DNA of 64,000 bases from Massilia sp. H6 (GTDB taxonomy: Bacteria > Pseudomonadota > Gammaproteobacteria > Burkholderiales > Burkholderiaceae_D). Location of the stretch: the NCBI RefSeq assembly GCF_024802625.1, contig NZ_CP103371.1:434001-498000 (forward strand). The letters run 5' to 3'. The position numbers and the translations under genes were made by a program. This document shows, piece by piece, positions 37,122 through 46,817 of this stretch. Position 1 is the stretch's first letter; each line of letters starts with the position of its first letter. Under the pieces are notes generated by a model. It had not been told where the DNA came from and ran no database searches. It saw only the letters and a program-made list of their open reading frames with translations.

Positions 37122-37525
37122 GTAGTCCGATGAGCATGCATGCACCTCGCCATTGCGCCGCATCCGGCTTCACCCTGCTCGAAGTGCTGGTGGCGCTGGT
37201 GATCGTCGGCACTGCGCTGGGCGCCGGCCTGCGCGCGGTTGGCAGCCTGACCTCGAACAGCGCCGGCCTGCGCGCCTCCATGATGGCGACCTGGTCGGCC
37301 GAAAACCGGCTGGTGCAGATTCGCCTGGGCCGGGAATTCCCGCAAGTGGGCAAGCGCAATTTTCCGTGCGCCCAGGGTGACCTCCAGCTCGTTTGCGAAG
37401 AAGAAGTCATCACCAGCCCCAACCCGCAATTGCGCCGGATCGAAGTATCGGTATTCGACGCCGAACGCCCCGAACGCCGGATCGTCAAACTGATACAACT
37501 CGTCCTGAGGCCGTCGCGTTCATGA
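37118..37525 (+). CDS. gspI: Type II secretion minor pseudopilin GspI
   Basis: A 135-residue minor pseudopilin: G17/F18 cleavage (FTLLEVL), helix VALVIVGTALGAGLRAVG, and the compact GspI domain with WSAENRLVQIRLG. It belongs to the pseudopilus tip with GspJ and GspK. Four-base overlaps with gspH and gspJ. Confidence 0.93.
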   Translation: MSSPMSMHAPRHCAASGFTLLEVLVALVIVGTALGAGLRAVGSLTSNSAGLRASMMATWSAENRLVQIRLGREFPQVGKRNFPCAQGDLQLVCEEEVITSPNPQLRRIEVSVFDAERPERRIVKLIQLVLRPSRS

Positions 37526-38169
37526 GCCAAGCCGATCGTTCACCGAAGCACTTGCCCATGCCGCGGCGCGGCGGCTTTACGCTGGTTGAGCTACTGGTGG
37601 CGATCAGCATCCTCGCCATTCTGGCCGTGCTCGGCTGGCGCGGGCTCGACGGCATCGTGCGTGCCCGCATTGCGCTCACCGAAAACATGGAAGTCACGCG
37701 CGGCATGCAGCTCGCGTTCGCCCAGATGCAGAGCGACTGCGAGCACCTGGCCGAGCGCGAACTTATCGGCCGTCGTCTCAACCTGCAATGGGACGACAAC
37801 CGCCTGACGCTGGTGCGCAAGGTGTACAACGAAAACGAACCTTCGCAGCTGGCGGTCGTGTCCTACCGCGTGGTGAACGGGGCCCTGGTGCGGCGTGAAT
37901 CGCGCGAGACGCGCGACCTGGCCCAGCTCGAGGCGCTGTGGCAGGCAGCGGCCAGCGACGCGCCGTCCGAATCGGCCCCGCCAGTCATCCTGCAAACCGG
38001 GGTGGCCGCGATGCAGGTCCAGTCCTGGCAAAACAATGCGTGGCAACAGCAAGCGCCGGCCCCGGTCGAAGGCGCGCCAGACCAGGAGCCGACCGGCATC
38101 CAGGTCGGCCTCACTTCGCTGGGTGTCAACGGACCCATGGTCAAGTCCTTCCTGCTCGGAGGAAGCTGA
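37522..38169 (+). CDS. gspJ: Type II secretion minor pseudopilin GspJ
   Basis: A 215-residue minor pseudopilin with cleavage at G18/F19 (FTLVELL), the helix VAISILAILAVLGWRGL, and the GspJ region with FAQMQSDCEHLAERELIG. Together with GspI and GspK it forms the tip that starts pseudopilus assembly. ATG 37522 overlaps the gspI stop; the gspK ATG overlaps its own stop. Confidence 0.93.
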   Translation: MSQADRSPKHLPMPRRGGFTLVELLVAISILAILAVLGWRGLDGIVRARIALTENMEVTRGMQLAFAQMQSDCEHLAERELIGRRLNLQWDDNRLTLVRKVYNENEPSQLAVVSYRVVNGALVRRESRETRDLAQLEALWQAAASDAPSESAPPVILQTGVAAMQVQSWQNNAWQQQAPAPVEGAPDQEPTGIQVGLTSLGVNGPMVKSFLLGGS

Positions 38170-39263
38170 TGGCCCGCGCCCAGCGTCCGGTGCCGCCACC
38201 TTCCCTGCGCCAGCGCGGCGTCGCGGTGGTGACCGCCTTGCTGCTCACCACGCTGGCAATCTCGATCGTGGCCAGCCTGTTCTGGCAGCAGCAAGTGCAG
38301 GTGCGCTCGATGGAAAACCAGCGCCTGCAACTACAGACGCAGTGGATCCTGCGCGGCGCGCTCGACTGGGCCAGCCTGGTGCTGCGCCAGGATGCCTATA
38401 CCTCGCAATACACGTCGCTCGACCAGGTCTGGGCCACGCCGCTGGCCGAGACCCGGCTTGACCAGTACATCGAGCGCGAACGGATCGAAGGGGAAACCTT
38501 CGATGCCTCGCTGTCGGGTAATATCGTGGACGCCACCTCGCGTTACAATCTCGGCAATTTGGCAAAAGACCGCATCAAGAACCCGGCACAGGTAAGGATC
38601 TTCGGCCGGCTGCTGGAGAACCTGCGCCTCGATGCGCGCCTGGCCGAGCGGGTGGCCAATTTCGTCGCGCAAGGGCAGCAGTTGCCGATGGTGTCCGATG
38701 GCCAGGGCGCGCCAGGGGGCCAGGCTGGGCAAGGTGAACAGGCTGGGCAAGGGGAGCAAAACGGGCAAGCTGGGCAAAACGGGCAAAACGGGCAAGGCGG
38801 GCAAGGCGGCGTCATCATGCAGCCGGTGCCGCCCACGGCCGGCGTGCCGATGCCATTGCTGATGGCAGACGACCTGCTGGCGGTAGAGGGCGTTACGCCG
38901 GAGATCATGGCCAAGCTGCGGCCCTTCCTGATCGTGCTGCCGGCATCGCCGACGCCACTGAATGTGAACACCGCGCCGCCAGAACTGTTGTCGGCGCTGG
39001 TGCCGAACCTGTCGCTGTCCGAGGCCAACAGCCTGGTGGCGCGCCGCAAGACGGCCGCCTGGCGCGACCCTGAAATGTTCAAGAGCCAGGTGCCGAACGC
39101 AAGCACGCTGACCGATGAATTCAGCGTAAAAAGTAACTGGTTCCTGGTGCAGAGTCGAATCCGGCTCGACCGCGCCGCCTTGAACGCCGAGTCGCTGATC
39201 CAGCGCAAAGACGGCGTGATCGGCGGTGGCGGCACCGATGTGGTCTGGACCCGCCAAAACTAG
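38169..39263 (+). CDS. gspK: Type II secretion pseudopilin tip protein GspK
   Basis: A 364-residue GspK. The cleavage site is G17/V18, and the helix VAVVTALLLTTLAISIVASLF lacks the glutamate at +5, which is a GspK trait. The large globular domain includes TPLNVNTAPPELLSALVP. Unusual is a stretch of about 30 residues of Gly/Gln repeats (around residues 185-215, GQAGQNGQNGQGGQGG), coded by repeated GGGCAA units, in the middle of the domain. Confidence 0.94.
   Translation: MARAQRPVPPPSLRQRGVAVVTALLLTTLAISIVASLFWQQQVQVRSMENQRLQLQTQWILRGALDWASLVLRQDAYTSQYTSLDQVWATPLAETRLDQYIERERIEGETFDASLSGNIVDATSRYNLGNLAKDRIKNPAQVRIFGRLLENLRLDARLAERVANFVAQGQQLPMVSDGQGAPGGQAGQGEQAGQGEQNGQAGQNGQNGQGGQGGVIMQPVPPTAGVPMPLLMADDLLAVEGVTPEIMAKLRPFLIVLPASPTPLNVNTAPPELLSALVPNLSLSEANSLVARRKTAAWRDPEMFKSQVPNASTLTDEFSVKSNWFLVQSRIRLDRAALNAESLIQRKDGVIGGGGTDVVWTRQN
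38720..38810 (+). repeat. GGGCAA-rich repeat inside gspK
   Basis: About nine GGGCAA blocks separated by 2 to 6 bases code for Gly-Gln repeats. Most spacings keep the frame in multiples of three, so length changes would usually add or remove residues without breaking the gene. Confidence 0.8.
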
Positions 39264-39279
39264 AAGAAAGCGAGACAGT

Positions 39280-40512
39280 TTGACTACTCTTTATATCCGG
39301 CACCCGGCCCGGGCCGAGGGCGAGGGCGCGTTGTGCCGGTTCGCGCTGGTGTCCGATACCGGCGCCATCGAGCAGCAGGGAGAAGGCGCCTTGCGCAACC
39401 TGGCCGATGTGGTCGCCGCCTGCCGCCGCGTGGTGCTGCTGCTGGCCGGCGCCGACGTCACGCTGCTGGCGGTCAAGGCCCCGCCTTTGAGCCAGGCGCG
39501 CCTGCGCACGGCCCTGCCGGCGCTGGTCGAAGAACAGATCCTGGGCGATCCGCTCGATTGCGTGCTGGTCGCCGGTCCGATGCTACCCGACGGCCGCCGA
39601 GTGGTGGGCGTGGTGCACCGCAACTGGCTCGAGGCCATGGTGAAGGCCTTGCTCGGGATGGGTGCGCGCGCAGTCGCCGCCATGCCTTCGCAGTTATGCC
39701 TGCCACTGCTGCCGGGCAGCGTCAGCGCCGCCATCGGCCACGGCGAACTGCTGCTGCGCCAGGGCCAGTACGAAGGCATCGGCCTGGAGCTCGACGGCAA
39801 CCCCGCGGCGGCGCTGCAGACGGCGCGCGCGCTGTCGGGCGATGCGCCGATGGTGCTGTACGTGCCGCACGAGCAGCTGGGCGAATACCAGGCGCTGCTG
39901 GTCGAGGCCGGACCCGGCGTGACGCTCGAAAGCGACGCGTGGCAACACTGGATTGCCGGATCAAAGACCAGCACCCTGGACCTGGTGCCGGGCCTGGGCA
40001 CCTCTGGCGTTGCCCAGCGCGACTGGAGCCGCTGGCGCTGGCCGATCCGCCTGGTGCTGGCCGCGGTGGTGGTCAATATCATCGGCATCAACATCGAATG
40101 GCTACGCCTGGAGCGCGAGGCCGATGCGGTGCGCCAGGAAATGGCGCAGACCTTCCGCAACGCCTACCCGAACCAGCCGGTAATCGACCCGGTGGCGCAG
40201 ATGCGCCAGAACATCGCGCGTGCCAAGCTGGCCGGCGGCCAGCTCAGTGCCGACGAGTTCGGTTGGATCGTCGGCGTCTTCGGCGAAGCAGTACGTGGTC
40301 TGGGACGTCCACCCGGAATTGCGTCAATGGAGTTCCGGGAACGTGCCCTGACGGTGCGCGTCAAACCAGAAACGGTTGACCCGGGGTTGGTCAGCCAGCT
40401 GCGCGCCGCCCTCGGGTCGCGCAACATGAGCCTCGAAGAAACCGCGCCCGCCACCTGGGTGATCCGCAGTGCCGGTCTCAGTACCGGACTCAGCACAGGA
40501 GCGACGCAATGA
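39280..40512 (+). CDS. gspL: Type II secretion inner-membrane protein GspL
   Basis: A 410-residue bitopic protein. The N-terminal cytoplasmic actin-like domain binds GspE, one helix (WPIRLVLAAVVVNIIGINIEW) lies near 265-285, and a periplasmic ferredoxin-like domain follows. The start is taken as TTG 39280, with GAGA upstream and 16 bases after the gspK stop; the frame is open earlier, inside gspK, without a start signal. The stop overlaps gspM (ATGA). Confidence 0.9.
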   Translation: MTTLYIRHPARAEGEGALCRFALVSDTGAIEQQGEGALRNLADVVAACRRVVLLLAGADVTLLAVKAPPLSQARLRTALPALVEEQILGDPLDCVLVAGPMLPDGRRVVGVVHRNWLEAMVKALLGMGARAVAAMPSQLCLPLLPGSVSAAIGHGELLLRQGQYEGIGLELDGNPAAALQTARALSGDAPMVLYVPHEQLGEYQALLVEAGPGVTLESDAWQHWIAGSKTSTLDLVPGLGTSGVAQRDWSRWRWPIRLVLAAVVVNIIGINIEWLRLEREADAVRQEMAQTFRNAYPNQPVIDPVAQMRQNIARAKLAGGQLSADEFGWIVGVFGEAVRGLGRPPGIASMEFRERALTVRVKPETVDPGLVSQLRAALGSRNMSLEETAPATWVIRSAGLSTGLSTGATQ

Positions 40513-41051
40513 CGCCAGCAGCAAACATCGGTGCACGTTTCAGTGCCAGGGTCGGCGCAGTGCGCGAACGCGCTTTGACCTACTGGCTGGCCCGTACCGA
40601 GCAAGAGCGCAAGTTCCTGGCAGTTGGCGCCGTCATTGTCCTGGTCGCGCTGGTCTACGCGTTGCTGCTGGCGCCGGCCCTGGAGGGTCGCGACAATCTG
40701 CGCCGCTCGCTGCCAGTGCTGCGCCAGCAGGCCGCCCAGTTGCAGACGCTGGCCGCCGAGGCCTCCACCGTGGCCGCCAACCCGGCGCCTGCCGCGCCTC
40801 CCATGACGCGTGAGGCGCTGCTCGCCAGCATGGGACAACGTGGCCTGGTGGCCGGTTCGATCACCATGACTGGCGAATACGCCAAGGTCCAGTTCAATGG
40901 CGTGTCCTTCGCCAACCTCGCCACCTGGCTAGATGCCCAGCGCCGCGAGAACCGGGTGCAGGTGCAGGATGCCGCCTTTACCGCGCTGGACGCCGCAGGA
41001 CAGGTCGATGCCACGCTGACACTGCGCCAGAACAATGGCGCAGCCCAATGA
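40509..41051 (+). CDS. gspM: Type II secretion inner-membrane protein GspM
   Basis: A 180-residue bitopic protein with the helix FLAVGAVIVLVALVYALLLAPAL near residues 38-60 and a periplasmic domain with the GspM-type ferredoxin fold (FNGVSFANLATWLDAQRR). It partners with GspL and stabilises it. ATGA overlaps connect it to gspL and gspN. Confidence 0.9.
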   Translation: MTPAANIGARFSARVGAVRERALTYWLARTEQERKFLAVGAVIVLVALVYALLLAPALEGRDNLRRSLPVLRQQAAQLQTLAAEASTVAANPAPAAPPMTREALLASMGQRGLVAGSITMTGEYAKVQFNGVSFANLATWLDAQRRENRVQVQDAAFTALDAAGQVDATLTLRQNNGAAQ

Positions 41052-41821
41052 AGCGGTTCTTCTTGTGGCTGGTGCCCATTGCGCTGGCAGTCATGGTAAC
41101 GGTGCTCGCTTTCCTGCCCGCTTCGTGGCTGGGCCCGCTCGTCGAAAAGCAGACCGGCGGTCGTTTGACTCTGGGAGATGCGCAAGGTACGCTCTGGAAC
41201 GGCTCAGCCTTTATAGGCGGGGCGCCGGGCCAGGGCGGGGCGGTGACGCCGCTGCTGCCGGGACGCTTCGCCTGGCGCCTGTCGCCGCTGGTGCTGTTCG
41301 GCCAGGTCAGCATGACGCTGGAAAACCCGCAGGCGCTGGTGCGGCCGGTTGCCATCGAAGGCAGTTGGTCGCAGTGGCAGGTGAGCAGCGGTGAGCTGCT
41401 GCTGCCGGCCGAAGGCCTGGCCGGGCTCGGCGCGCCGCTCAATACACTGGCGCCCTCCGGCAGCATCCGTCTGGTCTGGAACACGCTCGACCTGCAGCGC
41501 CAGCCGGGTGCGCTCGCCGTGCATGGCCGTACCGTGCTGACCCTGTCGGACATGGGCTCGCGCATGTCGCCGGTCAAGCCGCTGGGCAGTTACGAGATGG
41601 CCTTCGACTGGCGCGGCAACGCGGCCGACCTGAACTTGCGTACCGTGCGCGGTGCGCTTTTACTGTCGGGCTCCGGTATGCTGCAACATGGCCGCCTGCG
41701 CTTTTCCGGCCAGGCTTCGGCCGCGGAAGGATACGAAGCGACGCTGGGCAATATGCTCAACCTGCTGGGCCAGCGTCGCATGGTGAACGGCAAAAACATA
41801 ATCGCACTCGAGTTCAGATAA
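41048..41821 (+). CDS. gspN: Type II secretion protein GspN
   Basis: A 257-residue protein with one N-terminal helix (FFLWLVPIALAVMVTVLAFLPASWL) and a beta-rich region typical of GspN (LTLGDAQGTLWNGSAFI). GspN is an accessory part present in only some type II systems. It is translated with overlaps at both ends: the last base of its stop is the first base of gspD. Confidence 0.88.
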   Translation: MKRFFLWLVPIALAVMVTVLAFLPASWLGPLVEKQTGGRLTLGDAQGTLWNGSAFIGGAPGQGGAVTPLLPGRFAWRLSPLVLFGQVSMTLENPQALVRPVAIEGSWSQWQVSSGELLLPAEGLAGLGAPLNTLAPSGSIRLVWNTLDLQRQPGALAVHGRTVLTLSDMGSRMSPVKPLGSYEMAFDWRGNAADLNLRTVRGALLLSGSGMLQHGRLRFSGQASAAEGYEATLGNMLNLLGQRRMVNGKNIIALEFR

Positions 41822-44151
41822 TGAAAACAATGATCCGCTCCACGTTCGCCCTTGCCACCCCCACCGGCGCCCGGCGTTTCCCGGCGCTGCGCCGCCTTGC
41901 GGCCGGCGCCATGCTGTGCTGCGCCACCGCCGGCGCCATCGCGCCGCTGCCCGCCTCGGCCCAGGACAGTGCGAACGCCGCGGCGCTGAGCTTTGTCAAC
42001 GCCGACATCGAGTCGGTGATCAAGGCGATCGGCCACTACACCGGCATGACCTTCATCATCGACCCGCGCGTCAAGGGCACGATCACGCTGGTCTCCGAGC
42101 GCTCGCTGTCCAAGACCCAGGCCTTCGGCCTGCTGACCTCGACGCTGCGCCTGCAGGGCTATGCCGTGGTCACCAGCGGCGACGGCTACGCCAAGGTGGT
42201 GCCGGAAGCCGAGGCCAAATCCCAGTCGTCGCCGACCCAGATCGGCGGCGTGCGCGCCAGCAAGGCTACCGGCGACCAGATCGCCACCCAGGTGTTCTAC
42301 CTGTCGTACGAGTCGGCTGCCAACCTGACCGCCGTGCTGCGGCCACTGATTTCGCCCAACAATTCGATCATGGCGAACCCGGGCAACAATACGCTCGTCA
42401 TTACCGATTACGCCGACAACCTGCGCCGCCTGGCCAAGATCATCGGCGCGCTCGATGCCCCGGTCGCGGCCGACCTCGACGTCATCCCGATCCGCAACGC
42501 CATCGCTACCGACATCGCCGCGCTGGTCAGCCGCCTGATGGAGCCTGCCGCCGGCGGCGACTCGGGGCGCGTGAGCGTGCTGGCAGACCCGCGCACCAAT
42601 TCGGTGGTCGTGCGCGCCCCCTCGCAGGCTCGCGCCAACCTGGCCAAGTCGCTGATCGCGCGTCTCGACCAGCAAACTTCGTCGCAGGGCAATATCCACG
42701 TTGTCTACCTGAAGAACGCCGAGGCCAGCCGGGTTGCCCAGACCCTGCGCGCCGTGGTGTCGCAGGATTCCTCGGCGGTGCCGGTGCCGCAGCAGGGCAC
42801 CTCGGGCGGCTCGATCCAGGCCGGCAGCACCACCGGCGGCGGCGGCCAGGGCGGTCTCGGCGGCCAGCAGGGCCAGCAGGGCAGCGTCGGCATGGGCGGC
42901 TCCGGCAACTCGTTCGGCCAGCAGGGCCAGCTCGGGGCCGGCGGCGCCGGCGGCGGCCAGGGCTCGGGCTTCATCCAGGCCGATGTCTCGACCAACAGCC
43001 TGATCATCACCGCGCCGGACGCCATCTACCGTAACCTGCGCGGCGTCATCGACATGCTCGACGTGCGCCGTGCCCAGGTCTATATCGAAGCGCTGGTGGT
43101 CGAGGTCACCTCCAACCGGGCGTCCGAATTCGGCGTGCAATGGATTGGCGCCAGCGGCGATTCGGACAGCAAGTACCGGGTCGGCGGCCTGCAGTCGTTT
43201 GCCACCAATGGCAACAGCAATATCGTCAACCTGGCCGCCGCCGCTAGTGCCGGCCTGAGCGGCGGCTCGGTGCCGAGCCTGCCGGGTGGCCTGTCGATCG
43301 GCCTGTTCCGCCAGGTGGCCGGCGACCTCGGCCTGGGAGCGGTCGCCCGCTTCCTCGAGAACGACGGCAACGCCAACATCCTGTCGACGCCAAACATGAT
43401 CACGCTCGACAACGAACTGGCCACCATCAAGGTCGGCCAGAACGTGCCGATCATTACCGGTTCGTTCACCACCGGCACCAGCGGCAGCTCGAACCCGTTC
43501 CAGACCATCGACCGCAAGGACGTCGGCCTGCTGCTCAAAGTGCGCCCGCAGATCTCGGAAGGGGGTACCATCAAGATGGCGATCTACCACGAGAATTCGA
43601 GCGTCGACACGTCGACCCGCACCTTGTCCTCGGGCGTGACTACCAACGTGCGTGCGATCGAAACCAATGTGCTGGCCGACGATGGCCAGATCGTCGTGCT
43701 CGGTGGCCTGATCGAAGACACCGAGGGTGATGGCGAGGAGAAAGTACGCGGCCTGGGCGATATCCCGATCCTGGGCAACCTGTTCAAGTACCGCAGCCGC
43801 AACCGGACCAAGACCAACCTGATGGTGTTCCTGCGTCCGGTGGTGGTGCGCAGCAAAGAGGCCTCGGCCTCGCTGGCAATGGACCGTTACGAATACATGC
43901 GCGGGGTGGGCGCTGCCGGCCAGACTCAGCAGGAATCGATCCTGATGCGCGACCTGGGCGCGCCGCTGCTGCCACCGCTGACCAACGGCCAGCCGCCGAC
44001 CGGCGGCGCGATGGCGACCGCGCCGGTGCAGACCACCCCGGCGGCAGGCGCCGCGCCGGGCGCAGCCAGCGGACAGCCAGTGCCGCAAGGACAGCCGCAG
44101 GCACGTCCCGGCTCGGAGTTCCGGCCGCTCACGCCTTCGAACCGGAAATAA
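41821..44151 (+). CDS. gspD: Type II secretion outer-membrane secretin GspD
   Basis: A 776-residue secretin with a signal peptide (residues 1-48, ending PASAQ). It has the N0 domain (ALSFVNADIESVIKAIGHYTG), N1 to N3 domains with repeated NNTLVITD and NSVVVRAP motifs, and the C-terminal barrel with the secretin signature VPIITGSF...VGLLLKVRPQIS and a final KTNLMVFLRPVVV. A Gly/Gln-rich linker of about 60 residues (near 325-385) lies in N3. The gene is placed after gspN rather than after gspC. Confidence 0.97.
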   Translation: MKTMIRSTFALATPTGARRFPALRRLAAGAMLCCATAGAIAPLPASAQDSANAAALSFVNADIESVIKAIGHYTGMTFIIDPRVKGTITLVSERSLSKTQAFGLLTSTLRLQGYAVVTSGDGYAKVVPEAEAKSQSSPTQIGGVRASKATGDQIATQVFYLSYESAANLTAVLRPLISPNNSIMANPGNNTLVITDYADNLRRLAKIIGALDAPVAADLDVIPIRNAIATDIAALVSRLMEPAAGGDSGRVSVLADPRTNSVVVRAPSQARANLAKSLIARLDQQTSSQGNIHVVYLKNAEASRVAQTLRAVVSQDSSAVPVPQQGTSGGSIQAGSTTGGGGQGGLGGQQGQQGSVGMGGSGNSFGQQGQLGAGGAGGGQGSGFIQADVSTNSLIITAPDAIYRNLRGVIDMLDVRRAQVYIEALVVEVTSNRASEFGVQWIGASGDSDSKYRVGGLQSFATNGNSNIVNLAAAASAGLSGGSVPSLPGGLSIGLFRQVAGDLGLGAVARFLENDGNANILSTPNMITLDNELATIKVGQNVPIITGSFTTGTSGSSNPFQTIDRKDVGLLLKVRPQISEGGTIKMAIYHENSSVDTSTRTLSSGVTTNVRAIETNVLADDGQIVVLGGLIEDTEGDGEEKVRGLGDIPILGNLFKYRSRNRTKTNLMVFLRPVVVRSKEASASLAMDRYEYMRGVGAAGQTQQESILMRDLGAPLLPPLTNGQPPTGGAMATAPVQTTPAAGAAPGAASGQPVPQGQPQARPGSEFRPLTPSNRK

Positions 44152-44157
44152 GCCACC

Positions 44158-45579
44158 ATGAACAACTTGTTGCCTTACGCCTTCGCCCGTGACCACGGCG
44201 TGCTGGCGCGCAGCGGTGACGAAGGGGCCCCGGCGATCGAGGTGCTGGTCTCCGGCGCCACGGCGCCTGCCGCGATCGCGGAAGTCTCGCGCCGTTTCGG
44301 CCGCATCACCCTGCGCCGCCTGGAGCGCGACGAACTCGACGCCGCCATCGCCAAGGCCTATGCCGGCGCCGGCGGCGATGCCTCGCAGGTGGTAGACGAG
44401 TTCGATGCCGACCTCGATCTGACCAAGCTGCTGCAAGACGTTCCCGCCATCGAAGACTTGCTCGAGTCGTCCGACGACGCGCCCGTGATCCGCATGATCA
44501 ATGCGCTGCTGACGCAGTCGCTGCGCGAAGGCGCCTCGGACATCCATATCGAACCGTTCGAGCAGACCTCGGTCGTGCGCTTTCGGGTCGACGGCGCGCT
44601 GCGCGACATTGTGCGGCCGAAAAAAGCCATTCACGCGTCCTTGATTTCGCGCATCAAGATCATGTCGCAGCTCGATATTGCCGAAAAACGCCTGCCGCAA
44701 GACGGCCGCATCACCCTGCGCGTGGGCGGTAAGCCCGTGGACGTGCGGGTCTCGACGCTGCCTACCGGCCACGGCGAACGCGCCGTGCTGCGCCTGCTCG
44801 ACAAAGAGGCCGGGCGTCTCGACCTGAGCCATCTGGGCATGGCGCCCGACATGCTGCCGCAGTTCGACCGCCTGATCAACCAGCCCCATGGCATCGTGCT
44901 GGTGACCGGCCCGACCGGTTCCGGCAAGACCACCACGCTGTACGCCGCGCTGTCGCGCCTGAACGCCTCGACCACCAACATCATGACGGTGGAAGACCCG
45001 ATCGAGTACGACCTTACCGGCGTCGGCCAAACCCAGGTCAATGCCCGCATCGACATGACCTTCGCCAAGGCCCTGCGCGCCATCTTGCGCCAGGACCCGG
45101 ATGTGATCATGATCGGCGAGATCCGCGACCTGGAAACCGCGCAGATTGCGGTACAGGCCTCGCTCACCGGCCACCTGGTGCTGGCGACCCTGCACACCAA
45201 CGACGCCGCCTCGGCCGTGACGCGCCTGCTGGACATGGGCATCGAGCCCTTCCTGCTGTCGTCCTCGCTGCTGGGCGTGATGGCGCAGCGCCTGGTGCGC
45301 AAGCTCTGCTCGCAGTGCAAGGTCCAGGACGCTTCCGGCTGGCACGCGGTCGGTTGCGAACGCTGCGGCCACACCGGCTACCATGGCCGGGTCGGGGTCT
45401 ACGAGCTGCTCGAAACCACCGAACTGATTCGTGCCCAGATCCACAACCGCGCTTCTGAAGCCGAGATCCGCGGCGCGGCGCAAGTGACCGGCATGAAGAT
45501 GATGCGCGAAGACGGCGAGCGCTGGCTGGCGGACGGCACCACGACGCGCGCCGAGCTGGTGCGCGTGACCAAGGATTAA
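44158..45579 (+). CDS. gspE: Type II secretion ATPase GspE
   Basis: A 473-residue hexameric ATPase. Walker A is GPTGSGKT at 251-258, the Asp box is TVEDPIEYD near 277-285, Walker B is [10 protein letters not shown] at 315-324, and a zinc-binding set is C384, C387, C400 and C403. The N-terminal domain binds GspL. It powers pseudopilus growth. It starts 6 bases after gspD. Confidence 0.97.
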   Translation: MNNLLPYAFARDHGVLARSGDEGAPAIEVLVSGATAPAAIAEVSRRFGRITLRRLERDELDAAIAKAYAGAGGDASQVVDEFDADLDLTKLLQDVPAIEDLLESSDDAPVIRMINALLTQSLREGASDIHIEPFEQTSVVRFRVDGALRDIVRPKKAIHASLISRIKIMSQLDIAEKRLPQDGRITLRVGGKPVDVRVSTLPTGHGERAVLRLLDKEAGRLDLSHLGMAPDMLPQFDRLINQPHGIVLVTGPTGSGKTTTLYAALSRLNASTTNIMTVEDPIEYDLTGVGQTQVNARIDMTFAKALRAILRQDPDVIMIGEIRDLETAQIAVQASLTGHLVLATLHTNDAASAVTRLLDMGIEPFLLSSSLLGVMAQRLVRKLCSQCKVQDASGWHAVGCERCGHTGYHGRVGVYELLETTELIRAQIHNRASEAEIRGAAQVTGMKMMREDGERWLADGTTTRAELVRVTKD

Positions 45580-45596
45580 CCGGTGATAGTCAACTA

Positions 45597-46817
45597 ATGC
45601 CAGCATTTCGCTACGAAGCCGTCGACGCCGCGGGCAGCACCCGCAAGGGCGTGGTCAATGCCGACAATCCGCGCGCGGCGCGCGCCGACCTGCGCACGCA
45701 AGGCCTGACGCCGCTCAATGTCGAGCAGATCGCGGCCCAGCTCGATGAAGCCGGCGTGGCCCGCTCGCGCGGCTTCGGCGAGCGCCTGTCGCAGGTCGAG
45801 CTGGCACTGTTCACGCGCCAGCTGGCCAGCCTGCTCGAGGCCGGCCTACCGCTGGAACAGGCGTTTACCGCATTGCTGGAACAGGCCGAGCGCCCGTATG
45901 TGCGCGACCTGATCGCTTCGATCCGCTCCGAAGTCATCGGCGGGGCGGCGTTCTCGAGCGCGCTCTCGCGCCATCCGCGCGATTTCGCCGAGATCTACCG
46001 CGCGCTGGTGTCGTCTGGCGAGCAGATCGGCCAGCTCGCCCGCGTGCTGTCGCGCCTGGCAGACTACATCGAACGTCGCAACGCGCTGGTGCAAAAGGTG
46101 CGCCTGGCGTTTACCTATCCGGCCATCGTCACCGTGGTCGCCTTTGCCATCGTTATCTTCCTGCTCACCTACGTGGTGCCGCAGATCGTGTCGGTGTTTG
46201 CCAACACCAAGCAAAAGCTGCCGCTGCTGACCACGATGATGCTGGCAGTGTCGGATTTCGTGCGCGACTACGGTATTTATGTGGGCATCTTGCTGGCCGC
46301 TGCATTCTGGATGTGGCGGCGCGCGCTGCGCAACCCCGACCTGAAGCGGCGCTGGCATACCTGGCTGCTCACCGCACCGGTCTACGGCAAGTTCGAGCGC
46401 AGCCTGAACACCGCGCGCTTTGCCAGCACGCTGGCGATCACCACCGGCTCCGGGGTGCCGATCCTGCGCGCGCTGGAAACCAGCCGCGACACCTTGTCCA
46501 ACGTGGCGATGGCCGAGCTGGTCGAACAGGCAACGGCCAGCGTGCGCGAAGGCGTGAGCCTGGCGCGCGCGCTGTCGGCACAGAAACTGTTCCCGCCAAT
46601 GCTGGTGCACATGATCCGTGCTGGCGAAATTACCGGCGAATTGCCGGCCATGCTGGAGCGCGCCGCCAATTCGCAACAAGCCGACCTCGAACGCCGCACC
46701 CTGACCATTGCCGGCCTGCTCGAGCCAGTGCTGATCCTGGCGATGGGCCTGGTGGTGCTCTTGATCGTGCTGGCAGTGCTGATGCCGATTATCGAAATTA
46801 ATCAACTGGTTCAATGA
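45597..46817 (+). CDS. gspF: Type II secretion inner-membrane platform protein GspF
   Basis: A 406-residue polytopic protein with two T2SSF domains (ALFTRQLASLLEAGLPLEQAF and FASTLAITTGSGVPILRALE) and three main helices, including IVTVVAFAIVIFLLTYVVP and a C-terminal LILAMGLVVLLIVLAVLMPI. It forms the rotating platform below the pseudopilus. Its stop overlaps the start of gspC. Confidence 0.97.
   Translation: MPAFRYEAVDAAGSTRKGVVNADNPRAARADLRTQGLTPLNVEQIAAQLDEAGVARSRGFGERLSQVELALFTRQLASLLEAGLPLEQAFTALLEQAERPYVRDLIASIRSEVIGGAAFSSALSRHPRDFAEIYRALVSSGEQIGQLARVLSRLADYIERRNALVQKVRLAFTYPAIVTVVAFAIVIFLLTYVVPQIVSVFANTKQKLPLLTTMMLAVSDFVRDYGIYVGILLAAAFWMWRRALRNPDLKRRWHTWLLTAPVYGKFERSLNTARFASTLAITTGSGVPILRALETSRDTLSNVAMAELVEQATASVREGVSLARALSAQKLFPPMLVHMIRAGEITGELPAMLERAANSQQADLERRTLTIAGLLEPVLILAMGLVVLLIVLAVLMPIIEINQLVQ

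Noticed and set aside
41590..45606. Antisense open frame of 1338 codons across gspD and gspE
   Set aside because: It is opposite two fully recognisable genes, its predicted protein is biased in the way expected of the complement of GC-rich codons, and there is no ribosome site or known domain. It is a codon-bias artefact.
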